From: Perkinsus olseni
Taxonomy: Eukaryota > Perkinsozoa > Perkinsida > Perkinsidae
Length of the DNA stretch: 64,000 nt
Direction of reading: 5' to 3'
Assembly: GCA_013115135.1 (NCBI GenBank)
Contig: JABANP010000081.1
Location: 62,001-126,000 of the forward strand
Within the stretch, counting starts at the first letter, position 1. Every line of letters starts with the position of its first letter. Positions 1-11,585 of this stretch are shown piece by piece. The position numbers and the translations under genes were made by a program. The notes under the pieces were generated by a model that worked only from the letters and a program-made list of their open reading frames with translations, had not been told where the DNA came from and did no database searches.

Positions 1-580
1 TGATCCGCGAGAGGGATTACGCAGAGCCCGCAGACGTCCGATTCGAACGCTCGTGACATCATAACCTCTACGGCCCACCGCACTGCCGCCTTAGAAGATC
101 CGGGGCAGAGCTCAGCCACGCTGTCCACGACCTCTAAGGAGAGCTGGTGCATCTCCCACACCGTGGTGCCTTCCAGACAGGCAAGCTCACCGGCTGACCA
201 CTCGAGAGGGTGATCGAACTCGGCAGGCAAACTCTGCAAGTAGTCGTGGAAGGGCGAATCGGGGTCAGCCTTGTACTTCACCAAGGAGGCGGCCAGCATA
301 ACCTGTGGTTCGTACAGACCGTGAACCCCAGAGGGCGTTATGCAGGAAGTGTGCGGAACATAGAGGAGCCGCTCGCCCTGACGAATATCAGCCGTTGCCG
401 TGCAGCCGATCATACCGTTGGTGGCATGGAACCAGGAGACGGCTGGGTGTAGCTGTATGCCTGATTCACAAAGATGCCGGAGAGTACGTTGATCGCCTGA
501 TTACCGTGTTGACTGGCCCATTGCTCGGCTAATGGCCCGCGAGCTGCCCTCCGTTGCTCGTCATCTGGAGTGAGATCCAT
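1..580 (-). CDS. SET-domain lysine methyltransferase, N-terminal part (cut by window edge)
   Basis: Start ATG is at 580-578 (MDLTPDDEQ). A 44-nt GT-AG intron (461-504) joins ...WASQHG to IQLHPAVSWFHATNGM in frame. The joined protein reads like the SETD3/SETD6/Rubisco-methyltransferase class: a G-I-x-L-H-P opening, then a D-I-R-Q-G-E-R-L-L-Y-V-P block (in the family, the start of the SET fold), then LEWSAGELACLEGT, and near the edge SRAFESDVCGLCVIPLAD, which corresponds to the SET segment ending in P-L-A-D before the N-H motif. The NH motif, catalytic Tyr and substrate-binding domain lie beyond the left edge. By family it would transfer methyl groups from SAM to a protein lysine; the substrate is unknown. 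It runs parallel to the METTL21-like gene just upstream, about 80 bp away. Confidence 0.75.
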
Positions 581-662
581 CAACTACCTTAGTGACCCCT
601 TGTTCCGTACTAAGGCAACTCAACATCTCGCGGACGTAAGGAATACGTGCATTTTACAAACG

Positions 663-1633
663 CTAATCACTGGCATCTTCACTAGTGGGGCTCTTCTCTC
701 CATCAACGTCATCGTCACTGCGCACGGCACAGCCTTCAAAAGCTGTGAACACCGCTGCATTATAGCTCTCCATCCCGGGGTAAACTGACGCTCTCCTCGC
801 CCGGGACCTTTTCGTCGGTTCCGTATCATCCTCACTTGTCGCCTCGCGAGAGCGCTTTGCCCCTTGTTTTACCGCTTCGCTCTCATCGGCGCTATGCACC
901 TCCTCGGGAGACGACCACCGGGAGTACCCTGAGCTTCAGGTTCATCATTCGCTGTTGGGTGCTCTTCACCAGAAGAAGGGGTCAGGTCGACGACGTAGAG
1001 GTCGGGGCCGACCGTCGTGACGCTGTGGTGATTCTCCTTAAAGCAGTGCATAGCCTTGGCGTTCGCTATGGGGTCCCGAGATGGCTGCATCCAGATGAAT
1101 TTCCGTGCATTATTTTGCTTCATCAAATTGCGGATTGCGGCCAGGAGAAGATCGACGTCGGCTTCCCTGTAGATGAGGTCAGCGCCGAGAACCACATCAC
1201 AGTCGCCCAACTCGGCCGAGTCTTCCCCAGGCCAGGCGAGTGGCTTGGCCTGCAAGTCACACGTCCACGTCAGAACCGAATTAGCGCCGATGTTCCGCTT
1301 GGTCACATCGTTGAGAACCTCCGGCAGATCAGTAAGAGTCACTTTACTGGCGTCAGCGGCTGCACATGCAAGACCACCAAGGCCACATCCGGAACCGAGC
1401 TCGATCACCCGCTTGCCAGGAGACATCCAGGAGACCACCGCTGCCACTTTCGTCGATCAAACGGGAGGCGAGCTCAGCTGAGGATGGCCATACCGTTACC
1501 CCCGTGTTGAGGGGATCTGCCTCTTCTTGGTCGAGCCCTTCTGAAGGGTTCGTTGCGGACAGCGAAGGGGCCCTGACAACAAGGAATGCGAAGAGGCCCC
1601 AAAATACACGGCGTGGTACCTCTGATGGAGCAT
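663..1633 (-). CDS. METTL21-like protein-lysine methyltransferase (class I, SAM-dependent)
   Basis: Likely start ATG at 1633-1631 (MLHQR), followed by a GT-AG intron that joins to APSLSATNPSEGLDQEEADP. Then comes TGVTVWPSSAELASRLIDE, the V-W-(D/P)-S-(A)-x-x-L-A element of METTL21/family-16 enzymes. Motif I (KRVIELGSGCGLGGLACA) binds SAM; a post-I acidic segment and DCDVVLGADLIYREADVD (D-V-V-L-G-A-D-L-I-Y, matching the family D-x-x-Y) follow. A charged C-terminal tail (SADESEAVKQ...) continues to a stop near 663. The N-terminal segment and motif I are in different frames near 1440, and the tail changes frame near 905. These are either assembly indels or very short introns. Role by family: lysine methylation of chaperones or translation factors; the substrate cannot be told. 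Confidence 0.7.
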
Positions 1634-1870
1634 GATAATACTGTTGCCGTGCTGGAATTGGTACGGTTCTATGAACCTCGCTCGGAATTCCGAGGAGCTA
1701 GCAGAGTCGGTGTTAGATGCAATTCTGAATTATACTACACCTACCGAGAGGAGCATGGCCGAGCGTCAGGGGGGCCACTTATAGAACTCGACGAGAACAG
1801 AAGATCAGAAACATCGTTTTGGGTGACCGGGGCAGTGAATGATACGAAGAAGTAGAATACGTTGGAGGAA

Positions 1871-3850
1871 TCAAGCATTGGCAGCGTCCACCATGTCCAC
1901 ATCATCAGTTTTCTCACCGGCTGGAGCCTCAGGCAGCCGGCCCGCGTCAGCCTCAGTCTGAGCCTGGGAAGGCAGCGACTCGGCGGAGCCAGCGGTGGCC
2001 TCGTTGGAGGCCGCTTCAGAGCAGGGAGGAGGGGCAGGAACCCCAGGCGGAGGCGGCAAACCCTTAAAAGTATCCGGTACATCCACTGACTGCGGCTCAG
2101 GCGGAGGAGGCAGCTTCGGTTCGGCTTGTGCGGACAACTCTGGCGCAGCTTCCTCTGGTTCGACGGGCCGGAACAGTCTCGCTCTGTTGCTGAGGTTCTG
2201 CAGCCACCTCGGCAGCGGCAGCGGATGGCAGTGTGGCGGAGAGCAGCCCCTCTGGGGCACTGAACTTGACCACCGCAACTCTATTGTCTGTCTTGGGCTG
2301 CAGCAGCTCCGTGTTCTCATCATCACCCATTGAAACATACCTGAAATAATCACTGTTGAATCGTCCGCCGCAGCGCCAGACGAGCCCTTCAGCTTACGTG
2401 GGCCACACCCTCTGTCCGGTTGCCACAGCGATTCTACTGCAACTGACGGGCTCTATTTGAGCGGCAACACACGGCGTACCCGAGGAGGACACGAGGCAGC
2501 TGCTCAGCAGCTCTCCAGTGAGAATGTCATACCTGTGTCGAAAGACGTGCAGGGAGCAGCAAAGCCGAGGGAGATGATACCAGAGGACGTGGCCGCTGTC
2601 GTCGCCAGTGGCCAGTATCCGACTATTGCCAAGGAATGAGAAGTCGAAGCGCTGGTTGGTCTTGGTGGCTCGCGGCAGTGTGGTGACAGGCTCCGTCCCC
2701 GAAGACCTCAGATCCCAGACTCGCATGCAGGTGTCTGTCCGATGGCCACTGACCAGCAACCCTTGAGGAGACAACCTGGCCAACTGACGTCACGCATGGC
2801 TCGCGAAGAGGGGGAGGACCGACTTGAGGGAGGTGATTCCACCACCATCCGGGGCCGACAGCATCTTAACACATTTGGCGTTCTTCTTGGACCCTTGACG
2901 TTCGTCGTAAATCCCGATCGTCCTGAAAGAACCGCAAGATCCCTCCCGCAGAGAGAGAAGACACTCACCGGCTATATGTGCCCAAGGCGTAGCACTTGTC
3001 GTCGAGCCAGGCTGCCGCTGATACGATGCCACGCTGGCCTGTCTTCCCCTTGCGCGTCGACAGTACCTAGAGCATGGTGTCGTTGCTGCGGCCAGAGAGA
3101 GATCGAAGGGCGCACTACACGATGGTAGGTGCTCTTGCCGGGGCGGGTGAGGTCCCACAACCAAACCTGGGGCTGCCCAGCAACACCACCGAGGAGCCGA
3201 GAGCCATCCTGGGAGAAAGAAAGGCACGAAGCCGCTGTGACCTCGTCAGTAAGGGAGAAACCTTGGTAACTGAGAGGACGCAATCGGGCCGTGTGGGAAG
3301 AGAAGGCGGGCCAACCTGGCAGCCACTTCTCCCGTTAGGAGGTTGACTAGATGGATCGGTCGGTCTCTAACGGAAACTGCATAGTGGAAGTCCGAATGCC
3401 TGAGAACGGACTCAAGTCACAAGGGATGATCACTGGCTTAGTGAAGAACGAGCAGGCTGAAGATTTCCCAGGGCCGTCCAAGATGCTACGGTCACAGCCA
3501 CAAACGTCCTGACGACCATTTGAGTTTGAGGCGGGTACTAGGCCCGACGAGAGTTACGAGGAGGTACCAGCTCGACGTGAATGAAGAACTCACTCGGACC
3601 CTAGTGGACACATCTCCATGGCCGTTATCGTCCCAGGAGCCCGCTCAGTCCGAACCGGCCGCGCCAAGCCTTGGTCAGCGTCGAAGACTCGGCAGGTATT
3701 ATCCGCAAAGTAGGACACCAAGTGCTTGCCTCTAGGGGCCCAGTAAACCCCTCTAGGGTAGTTGTTGTAGGAACCATTGTAATCATCATAGGGGGTACTC
3801 ACGGCACCGGCCGTATCACACGAGATGGACGGCGGTGGAGAGTCAGCCAT
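1871..3850 (-). CDS. WRAP53: WRAP53/TCAB1-like WD40 protein (telomerase/scaRNP Cajal-body factor)
   Basis: Start ATG at 3850-3848 (MADSPPPSIS), 60 bp after the stop of the PEX1-like gene. Successive exons match the order of WRAP53: GVYWAPRGKHLVSYFADNT (K-W-A-P-x-G-x-x-L-x-x-x-A-D-N), LRPLSYQGFSLTDEVTAA followed by CLSFSQDGSRLLGGVAG, KTGQRGIVSAAAWLDD (3000-3060), GGGITSLKS, TKTNQRFDFSFLGNSRILA near 2650, and a final AVATGQRVWPTYVSM across a 58-nt intron (about 2339-2396). The exon after that gives a Pro/Ala/Glu-rich tail, possibly shifted in frame near 2190, to a stop at 1871. In animals TCAB1 binds CAB-box RNAs and brings telomerase to Cajal bodies. Here the family assignment is strong and the role is inferred. 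Confidence 0.75.
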
Positions 3851-3910
3851 GAAAGCACTACTGACAGAAGACTGTCGGGCGCAGCGCGAAGAACCCAACA
3901 GGATAGGTGG

Positions 3911-5862
3911 TCAGGAAAGAAACGTTTCACTCTGGGACAAGTCTTCATTGGCAGCCATGCAGTCCAGGTCTGCTACTCGGTGGACCTCTATCCACTTGTC
4001 GAAGCGACCTGAGGCAAACTTCATCCTCAGCAGCATTTGAATGGATCGGTACCTGGCCGCACGACTGCGGGGTCTAGCTTGTCCGGCGGGGTGGTTGATG
4101 TTGCCACCACCGCTAGGGACTCCTCCACATCAGCATCCACGCCATCCAGGCATGTGAGAAGGGTCGTCAGCGTCCGACGGTACGTCCCTGATGTACCTGC
4201 GGATAACAATAGACGCCACATAGGAGTTAGTAATCCTTCAAAGTCGAAGCAACCGTATAACGAATGGAGGGGGTCAGACAAGGGAGTACCGAATGGACTG
4301 CGTGTGTCTGAGTTAACCGAAAACGGGCTCACTCAGACTAGCACCGCGGTGTTTGGCTGACATATCCCTCTTACATCAGGATACATCGGTACCGATGTAT
4401 CCTGATCTATCAGGGATTGGCTCTGGCAAGTGGATGAATTGCGTTGGTCTTCGCCTACTGTCCTGCCCGGTACTCACCATCATCGTCGGCCGCGTCCTCT
4501 CGCGCCGTTGCGATGGATTCGAGGCCGTCCAGGATGAGGACGGCGGGGAGCTTCAGCCGAGCCGCATCAAAATGCCGCTGGAGGTTACGCTCTGTTGAGC
4601 CAAGATACTTCCCGAAGATTCCCGCCACGTCCACCTGAGAAGGATCGTTGGCACGGACAGAAGGAGGGCAGGCGGCCGGGGACTCACCCGCACGATAGAC
4701 ACCCTAGAGGGCACGAAGTCAGCCAAAACCGAGTCTATGAGCGTCGTCTTGCCGCTGCCACTGGTGCCGTAAACGAGGACCCTGGCACTCGGGCGCAAGC
4801 CCATTTGTCTGTAAAGGTTGGGGTAGACGAAAGGGAACACTATAGCCTCTTTGAGGAGCTTCCGCTGCTCCTCCAGGCCGAAGCACGGTACGGAAGCCGC
4901 CGCGCTGGTGCTGACAGTGGACTCCTCCGAGACGGGCGAGCAGTCAATCAAGTCAGCTTTGTCGAATTTCGATAGCCACGCGCCGGCCACCGTAGCGAGA
5001 TTGTCCCGAGCCACGACCAGGAGAGGCACTCGCAGCCGATGGCATGCCTCCCACAGGCCATCACACACCTCGCCGTTGACGGGGGTGTGGGAGACATCGA
5101 GGAGGGTGACGGCCTTTGGGCGAAGGTTGTGCAAGAGGTTGGTAAAGCTGCGGCGGTCAGGGCGGAAGGTGAGGATCTCGAAGGCACTGAGCGCGAGACT
5201 GTCAGCGAAGCGGAGGTCCTCGGGGGAGTTATAATAGAGGCAGTCCTTGGCGGGAGGTGGCGGCGTTACACTGTGGCTCCGCGGTAAGGCGAAGCCAGCT
5301 AGAAGTCCGCCCCCGAGTTCTGACTCCTCCAAGGTGAACTTGACACTTTGGCCGAGCAGGTTGAGGCACACCGAATGCCCCTGCGCCAGGAAGGGCCACT
5401 GCTGTAGCTGACGCTCTGCTGCGCTCCGAAGGACTTCCGGGTTGAGGGAGATGGCCTGCAGCACGTCCGGCCAGTGAGGCTTGGTGAGGGATGGTCAGCC
5501 TCCACGATGCTGGACTATCATCCTGGTCACCTGAGACGAGGAAGGTGCGAAGAAAGCATAGCCGTGGAGAGCAGACTACTTAGGGCACTGACGGACAACT
5601 CTGAGCCCAGCTCCTTCCGAGCCCACGAAGGCAGCTCTACTCTACCGGCCTCGAGTTTCCGAGAGCGCAGCGCCCAGAGACATATCTAAGGTCGCCGTAT
5701 CGAGCATGAGTGATAGGGGAAGAGGTCGTCCTGTACCTTGTGATTGTTGTTGGTGCCCTCGAGGAGAACGGCAGTGGCTTCTGGCAGGTCGATCGGTGAG
5801 AGCAAGCAGGAGTGCCTCGGCCATGATTCCCGCGTGACCGTGACTGCTGTGAGGGTGGCCAT
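3911..5862 (-). CDS. AAA ATPase, PEX1-like
   Basis: Start ATG at 5862-5860 (MATLTAVTVTRE), 84 bp after the stop of the next upstream gene. A 51-nt intron follows ...GTNNNHK, then ICLWALRSRKLEAGRV. Exon 4553-5464 holds a segment (DVLQAISLNPEVLRSAAE...) like the PEX1 N-domain, then FGLEEQRKLLKEAI and Walker A GTSGSGKTT. The next exon has the pore-loop region VDVAGIFGKYLGSTERN and Walker B AVLILDGLESIA, where the usual D-E is D-G. Then LTCLDGVDADVEESLAVVAT and, across a 44-nt intron, AVVRP-GRFDKWIEV. The stop at 3911-3913 comes soon after, so the C-terminal helical part is very short. Only one AAA module is seen (PEX1 normally has two). PEX1 with PEX6 extracts PEX5 from peroxisomes. Other N-domain AAA proteins remain possible. 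Confidence 0.5.
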
Positions 5863-5945
5863 GAGCTAACACCCTGGATGACGAACAGGGAAGAGTGCCA
5901 GGAAACCCAACAAGAAGGCTGCCAAGAAACAACTCAATCGTCGAA

Positions 5946-7590
5946 TTACTTCCTCCGCCTTCGTGGGCCATGGAACCAAACTTGTAGATCGACGTCAGGG
6001 TACCGGCCCACGAACTGTGTCATCGCGGCCAAGCTGGAGACGCATGGGGCTCTGCTGATCACGAGCCGCACCCAACCGCAGTCATAGACGTCTTTGTGGG
6101 CTTCTAGGACTCGCGCCACCGACTCTAAGGCTTGGAAATCTGGCTCAGTGCTGCGGACCCAGCCGTGGAGGTAGGGTGTCAACACGCTAGCTGAAGGGGT
6201 GCCCTTAGGGACGGGAAGATAGACCGTCGGCGGCCCTACAAGGGACTCCCCGTCTCCGTCTTCTGGCATGAGGGAGTACTCGGCAGCAGCGGCGAAACGG
6301 TGGCCTAGGAGCTTCGCCTCTAAGTGCTCCGGGACCTCACTGGAAGGTCCTAGGATACCCAGCTCTGCACATATTTCGCGCGCACCGAAATAGCCGACTG
6401 ACCGGATCTCGACGGGAGCTCCCTCCCGCATTTGCCGGAGATTCTCCTTCAGAGCCTCCCTCCAGGCCGTGGTGAGGGCCACCGAGGGACACGCATCGTC
6501 GAAAAGGTCGACCACGGAGACCAGCGAGGCGGTGTCCAACTTGGACGCTGCCAAGGCTTCCTCTGCTGCGACCAGTAGCTTGTCTTTAGCGGCGGCCCCG
6601 ACTCGGTCCTCTACCGGTAACATAGCCTGGGCGAAGGTCGCCAGATTGCCGTCTATTGAACCAGCAGCAGAGACTGAATTCAGGACTGCCACCAGAGCGT
6701 CAGCAGCGTGCCGATCCTCCTTCTCGGCTTTGAGAACATAGCTTGACAGGGCGGTGGCGACCATCGCCAGCTCCTGGACGTTGAAAGTGCACGAGCCTTC
6801 CTGTCCCAAGATGAAGTCACACGCCCGTTCCATCACCTCGCGCACCTCCTCCGAATTTAATAGAGTCTCTGGCCTAGTGACCGCCCACAAGGTCTTACTG
6901 AACTCCTGGACGGAGAATCCTCGCGGCCACGAAGGGAGCATCGCCTCTACCGCACGCCGCACGATAGGCAGCACGGCTCGGCCGGAGTCCTCCCTCCAGA
7001 GCTCGAGGGTTGCCACAGCCCACAGGGCCCCAGACACTTCCCCAGGCTGGGCTGTCGGATCCGCTAGAACCCTTTCCAGCGAGAGCGAGAAGCACGTCAG
7101 AGGGCAGTGGTTCCGCACGGCGGTGCTTCCAGTAAGTCGCGAAGGACCAGAGTAAGATGCCTGCTTCCCGCAGCGCTACGTCGTCCGAGGAGGCCAGATT
7201 ATTAGTCAGATGTTGCGCCGCCACAGAGAAGACCTCGTCGTGCCCAGGCGCCTGAGTAGTCTTCGCATATGCCCATAGTAGACCTGCCAGTGTCCCCGAA
7301 TTGAGCCGTGCCATTCGCCGACAACGGTCGCCCCTTTGGTCTTCGCAGAGAACGGCAGAGAGGCACTGTGGCAGCGGCTTCAAGGGCCGAGCCTTGGCCC
7401 AGCAGTAGCAGAGGCGAGCGACAGACTGCGGGTGGGTGAATCGACCACACTCGACCTCTACCACAACTTCATCCAGAATCTCCCCAGCGAGAGCGAGGGA
7501 GTCCTTGCAGCTGGTGGACACTAATCGATAAGCCGCATGGACCTTATTGCGATCGTTCAACGCTTGGTCCCTCTGGAGGGCCTCCCACGT
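5946..7590 (-). CDS. OPR/RAP-type repeat protein, probably organellar RNA-binding
   Basis: Two long open stretches (7580-7100 and 7118-5946) form one helical-repeat protein of more than 530 residues. The hallmark L-W-A-(Y/V)-A-(K/T) recurs: GTLAGLLWAYAKT, GILLWSFATYW, VSGALWAVATLE, FSKTLWAVTRPE, with ELAMVATALSSYV further on. This is the octotricopeptide pattern of alveolate and algal organelle RNA-binding proteins. The C-terminus (CGWVRLVISRAP...) resembles a RAP-like end only weakly. The frame changes near 7105-7125, where ...VLLALA should run into ERVLADPTAQPGE; no GT-AG intron fits, so a one-base indel is likely. The 5' end is unresolved: the first exon probably lies between 7590 and 7810. 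The stop at 5946-5948 is 84 bp before the PEX1-like start. Confidence 0.6.
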
Positions 7591-7901
7591 TCCTCAGAAG
7601 ATCATCCTTGCCCGAAGCATTCAGTAGGCGTCGGATCTCCACCTGCCGACCCGTATCAGCTGAGAGCGATGTCCGCAGAGCGGCGACGCATAGACGGCAG
7701 CTTGACCGATACATCCTGGGGCGAGGAGAACCCTGACGAGTACCCTGCGCCCAACTATCGAACCCAAGGCAAGCAGGGCTACGGCTTTAGAAACGCGCGA
7801 GATTGGCACACAGTATGGTTAATGGTACAATAGGAATGCCAGTCACTAATAATGGTACGAAGGAGCAGCAGCAGGAGGAGGGCCAATTCCGTGATGCCTA
7901 G

Positions 7902-10900
7902 CTAACCCCAGCGGCAAAGCTTGCACTCCCTCACTGTGGGGCTAGGGTTCATCTCATCGGGCTCGGGTTGACAGCACTTGTCGTGGTAGGTGTGGCCACA
8001 GTCGAAGACGGTGACCTTGCCGGAGACGTTGCTGTCGCCGACCAGTGCCTTCTGACAAGCTTGGCACACGACAGAGTTCACGCTCAACGCCCGACTCTGC
8101 CGCGAGACCAACCCAGAAAACAGCCGACTCGCGTCCCGTCGCGATATGTCTTCCGTGGACTCAGCGAGGGAGTAGGAGAAGCCGACACCACCTAGTAGGC
8201 TGACCAGTGGCTTGCGCAGGGCATCGTCATCTACCCTCCTTCCCGGCCGCTTCCGCAGGAGCGTCTCGATGGACTGACTAACCGGCACTAGGTCGAGTAC
8301 ACCGCCCTTACGCAGCAGCATTTGGGAGATCTTCTGGTCGTCACAGGCCATCGCCAAGCAGGGCATCCAGAGCTTGGAGATCTGCTCAGGTTGGAGCCTC
8401 TCGGCTCGCCTCAATGTGAAGTCTGCCGCCATGGAGATGAGCTCCAGTTTCTGTGATTCATCCTCAGTGCTCGACAGGGCGTCCAGGATCGTGGCTATAA
8501 CGCCGTCATCGTCATCAGCCTTCTCATAGAGACAGAGGAGGCCCTGCGTGCTGGAGTACTTCCGGCAGAGTTCCCGTGCCTGGTCAACTGGTATCGCTCC
8601 GTCGGCGGCTCTGAGCAAAAACTTGGACACGCCTGACTGACGATCGGTGCGCAGGAGCAGCTCCAGGCCGGTCAGCGCGTGAGCGTGATAGAATAGTTTC
8701 CGACCGTTGGCGTCCTGCCAAGTGGAATTAGGGTTCAGTAAAGGCAACAAGAAGGCACAGTAAAGGTCGTCAGAGATCTCCCCCAGCTTCACGACGGGCT
8801 CGCCAGAGTCCTCCAACTCGAGCACGCCATCCATGAATAGACGTCCCGTCTCTGCTGGATTCAACTCTATCAGCCTCTTCACCAGCTTCAGAGCTGCAGC
8901 ACGCACCCCTTGCCGAATGGCCGGGTCCTCCGTGCGTATAACATCGTCAAAGATATCCTCGCTGAGCTGTGGTGTATCCAGATAGCAGCACAGCATCGCC
9001 TCATACTCCCCCAGGCAGTGGCCTAGTGCCCAGGCCTGGACAGACCGCATGCCCCTGGCCGCCGCTTCCTTCACAAACTCAGTAACGTCTATGGACGCGC
9101 ACTTGTCATCCTCATAGATCCTCTCGAAGGCCACCTGAACCCGCTTCTCAGGGAAGGTCTGTAGCATGACCTTCAGAACCTGCTGCCGGACCTCCTTCGG
9201 CACGATCGCTAGGCCTTGGACTTGGCAGGCTTTGGCGATGAATAGATAGTAGCCGCGCAGAACGTCCTCCTTATCGTCGTCGCCACGGTCCAACCTCTCC
9301 GTCATCCGCACGCTGCACTTCTGGATACACTCCTTAGTGGGTGGCAAGGACTTGAAGAACTCCGCGGGCGAGACCTCGAGGAGCTCATCAAAGCAGCCAG
9401 GAGTATCGTCAAATATCGCCTTAAGGAGATCATTGATAGCTGTAGTGGGTGGCTTCGGCATGGCCGTCGGAGTCTCGAGCGGATACGCCTTCCCCGCCAG
9501 AGTGAAAGTAAGATACCCATACAGATGCTCCACGAGGGGCATGCTGGCGAGCTTCTCAGACACCCCATCGCCCTCGGCCTGCTCCAGTCTCTTCTTAGCC
9601 CGCACTGCAGCGTCGACGAAGATCTGTAACGGAGTGGTGTAGTCACCGAAGGCCGCGTTATAGACATACACCAGAACCGACCAAAGGCCGAATTCCGTCG
9701 CCATGCGGGTCGTGAAATTGAGGTCGAGGCTTCCAGGGTTGACGCTCAGACAAAAGTCCTCTGCCGCCCGGCGTACCTCCACCGTGGGGTGCTTGGCGAG
9801 CTCGTCCCGGAATCTCGACAGTACGATGGCCACGACCTCAGAGTCCACGGTGCCGGGAGGAAGGACCCCCGACCGAAGCCTGGTCTCTACTACCTTCAGA
9901 TAAACGTCCCGTACTGCCGCGCCGCAAGCCTCGCAGCGAGCGAATACCACACGATAAAGGAAATCCCATAAGGCCATGCTAGCACAGGCGTCAACGGCCA
10001 AGGTCACCCGCTCTTGTACGGCCTTGAGGTCGTCGTCGGGCAAGTCAGAGAGGTACACTCGCAGGAGGGCCTCCATCTCCATCGGGTTCGGCCGGGAAGC
10101 GTCGACCAGCTGCGGGAGGCCGCCACTACCAATACCAGACACTATCGTGATGGCCGCCTTCATCTGGTGGCCATTCAAAAGCCGCTTGATCTCATCCTGC
10201 CAGTACCCCACGGTGACTTCCGTAAAGTGGTGGGTGTCCGCCCCTGCCTGGTACCCCGGGAGGATAACCGTAGGGCCATTGACCGCTATAAGGTCAGGAC
10301 AGTAAGTCCCTAACAGTCTATGCCGATAGACGACGTTCCCAGAACCTCGGAGCATGGTCGTGCGAGGCCGGTTCGTCTGCACTAGAATAACCTCGCGCGA
10401 GCTAGGCTCCTGCGCTGGTGCTACCACTGCGGCAAGAAGGCCACCACCGACGCACCGGAGACTTCGGAAGCCGGTCGTGAAATCCTTCGAGGGCAGAAGG
10501 ACCTGTCCGACCACATCGAACTCCGCCAGGTCTGTCCGGGGCCTGAGCATGTGTATGGTCCTGCCCACCCCTACGCACAGCGTTACAGGATCCGCGCACC
10601 AACAGACGCACAGAGATTCTGATTCCGACAGAGGCATTTCAAAAACGAGCCTTGGGGTCGGAGCCATGCTGACCACCGTCACCGCCTCGGAAGATACCAT
10701 CGCCACCAAGCCCGCATCGGCCATTTCAGATCTTCGCAGAGCCGCCATAGCCTTCACCGGCTTCTCCTTTTCAACAACAACTTCTTCTCGCACGTCATAG
10801 TCACCAAAAACGTATTGAAGGTGAGCATGTAGCAGCGGCCAAGTTCATCAGCGGTGACGATATTTTGCCGTCCCGCAGCCCCCCAAAAGACTGCGGCCGT

Positions 10901-11300
10901 CACCGCACTGTTCTGCATGTCCCGGACCAATTTTTGTAGTACATAGGTTGTGGCGTCGAAGAGCGCTACGGACCCCGAGGCGTACCCTACTACCAGTCCT
11001 GAGCCGTCCGCTGACCAATCCACGCTTCCGGGCTGGCCCTGCATCCTCCGCTGGGGGCCGTATTGTTCGAACTCGCTGCGCTCCAAGCTCGTGGGATACG
11101 ACGATGGTGTGACCGTGCTGAGTGCCGAGGGCCACCTTAGGGCCTTGACACGCAGCGATGCACGTGAAGCGGAAAGTCGATACGCCCGTGCGGACGCCTT
11201 TGACGGCGGCTCTTATCGGTAACTCCACAGAGGAGTAGTCCAGGGAGGTCAACGGCTTAGCTGCTGGAGTGGAAGGTGTTGGCGCGGGCGAGGCCGTCAT
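7902..11300 (-). CDS. VPS8: Vps8, CORVET tethering-complex subunit
   Basis: Start ATG at 11300-11298 (MTASPAPTPS); stop at 7904-7902. The N-terminal beta-propeller shows FTCIAACQGPKVALGTQHG, GSVDWSADGSGLVVGYASG and TFNTFLVTMTCEKK. The core has SVNPGSLDLNFTTRMA and GLWSVLVYVYNAAFGDYTTP, which match the Vps8 signature (P-x-S-L-D ... L-I-Y-V-Y-N-x-A-x-x-D-Y-x-T-P-L). A C-terminal RING-H2 runs CQAC...CGHTYHDKC...CKLC. Length about 1,080 residues, normal for the family. In CORVET it binds Rab5-type GTPases and tethers early endosomes. The frame changes twice, near 11060 (inside a C/G run) and near 10780 (after LLLK), with no intron signal, so each is most likely a single-base assembly error. Confidence 0.85.
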
Positions 11301-11585
11301 AGGAAGAATTAAGGCAGCCCAAATACATGCCTGCCCCGGAATTGGATATGGATCTAACCCTATTCGTATCTTACATGCTTCAAGCTAAGATACTCCACTC
11401 GCTCATACTACACTCAACACTGATCGAAGATATTAGACAACATAACTAAGTCATGCATCCTGCCATTGGGAGGATCTGCCGAGCCTGTCAGGCTCGCAAC
11501 ACAGCGAAATCGTAGTAAGTGTCTCGGGGATTCCCGGGCATAGAGCGTCCATTAGACGCAGCAAAAAAATATGATAGGCAGATAC
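11301..11585. other. Intergenic spacer between VPS8 start and glycosyltransferase end
   Basis: There is no coding frame with any family resemblance. The stretch is more AT-rich than the flanks and presumably holds the VPS8 promoter and the 3' end of the upstream gene. Confidence 0.4.

Noticed and set aside
836..1510. 224-residue plus-strand open frame
   Set aside because: It is antisense to the METTL21-like gene, shows no family resemblance, and is explained by high GC leaving the opposite strand open.
7537..7833. Plus-strand open frame of 98 residues between VPS8 and the OPR gene
   Set aside because: It partly overlaps the likely 5' exons of the minus-strand OPR gene. It has no recognised domain, and a minus-strand presequence-like frame competes with it.
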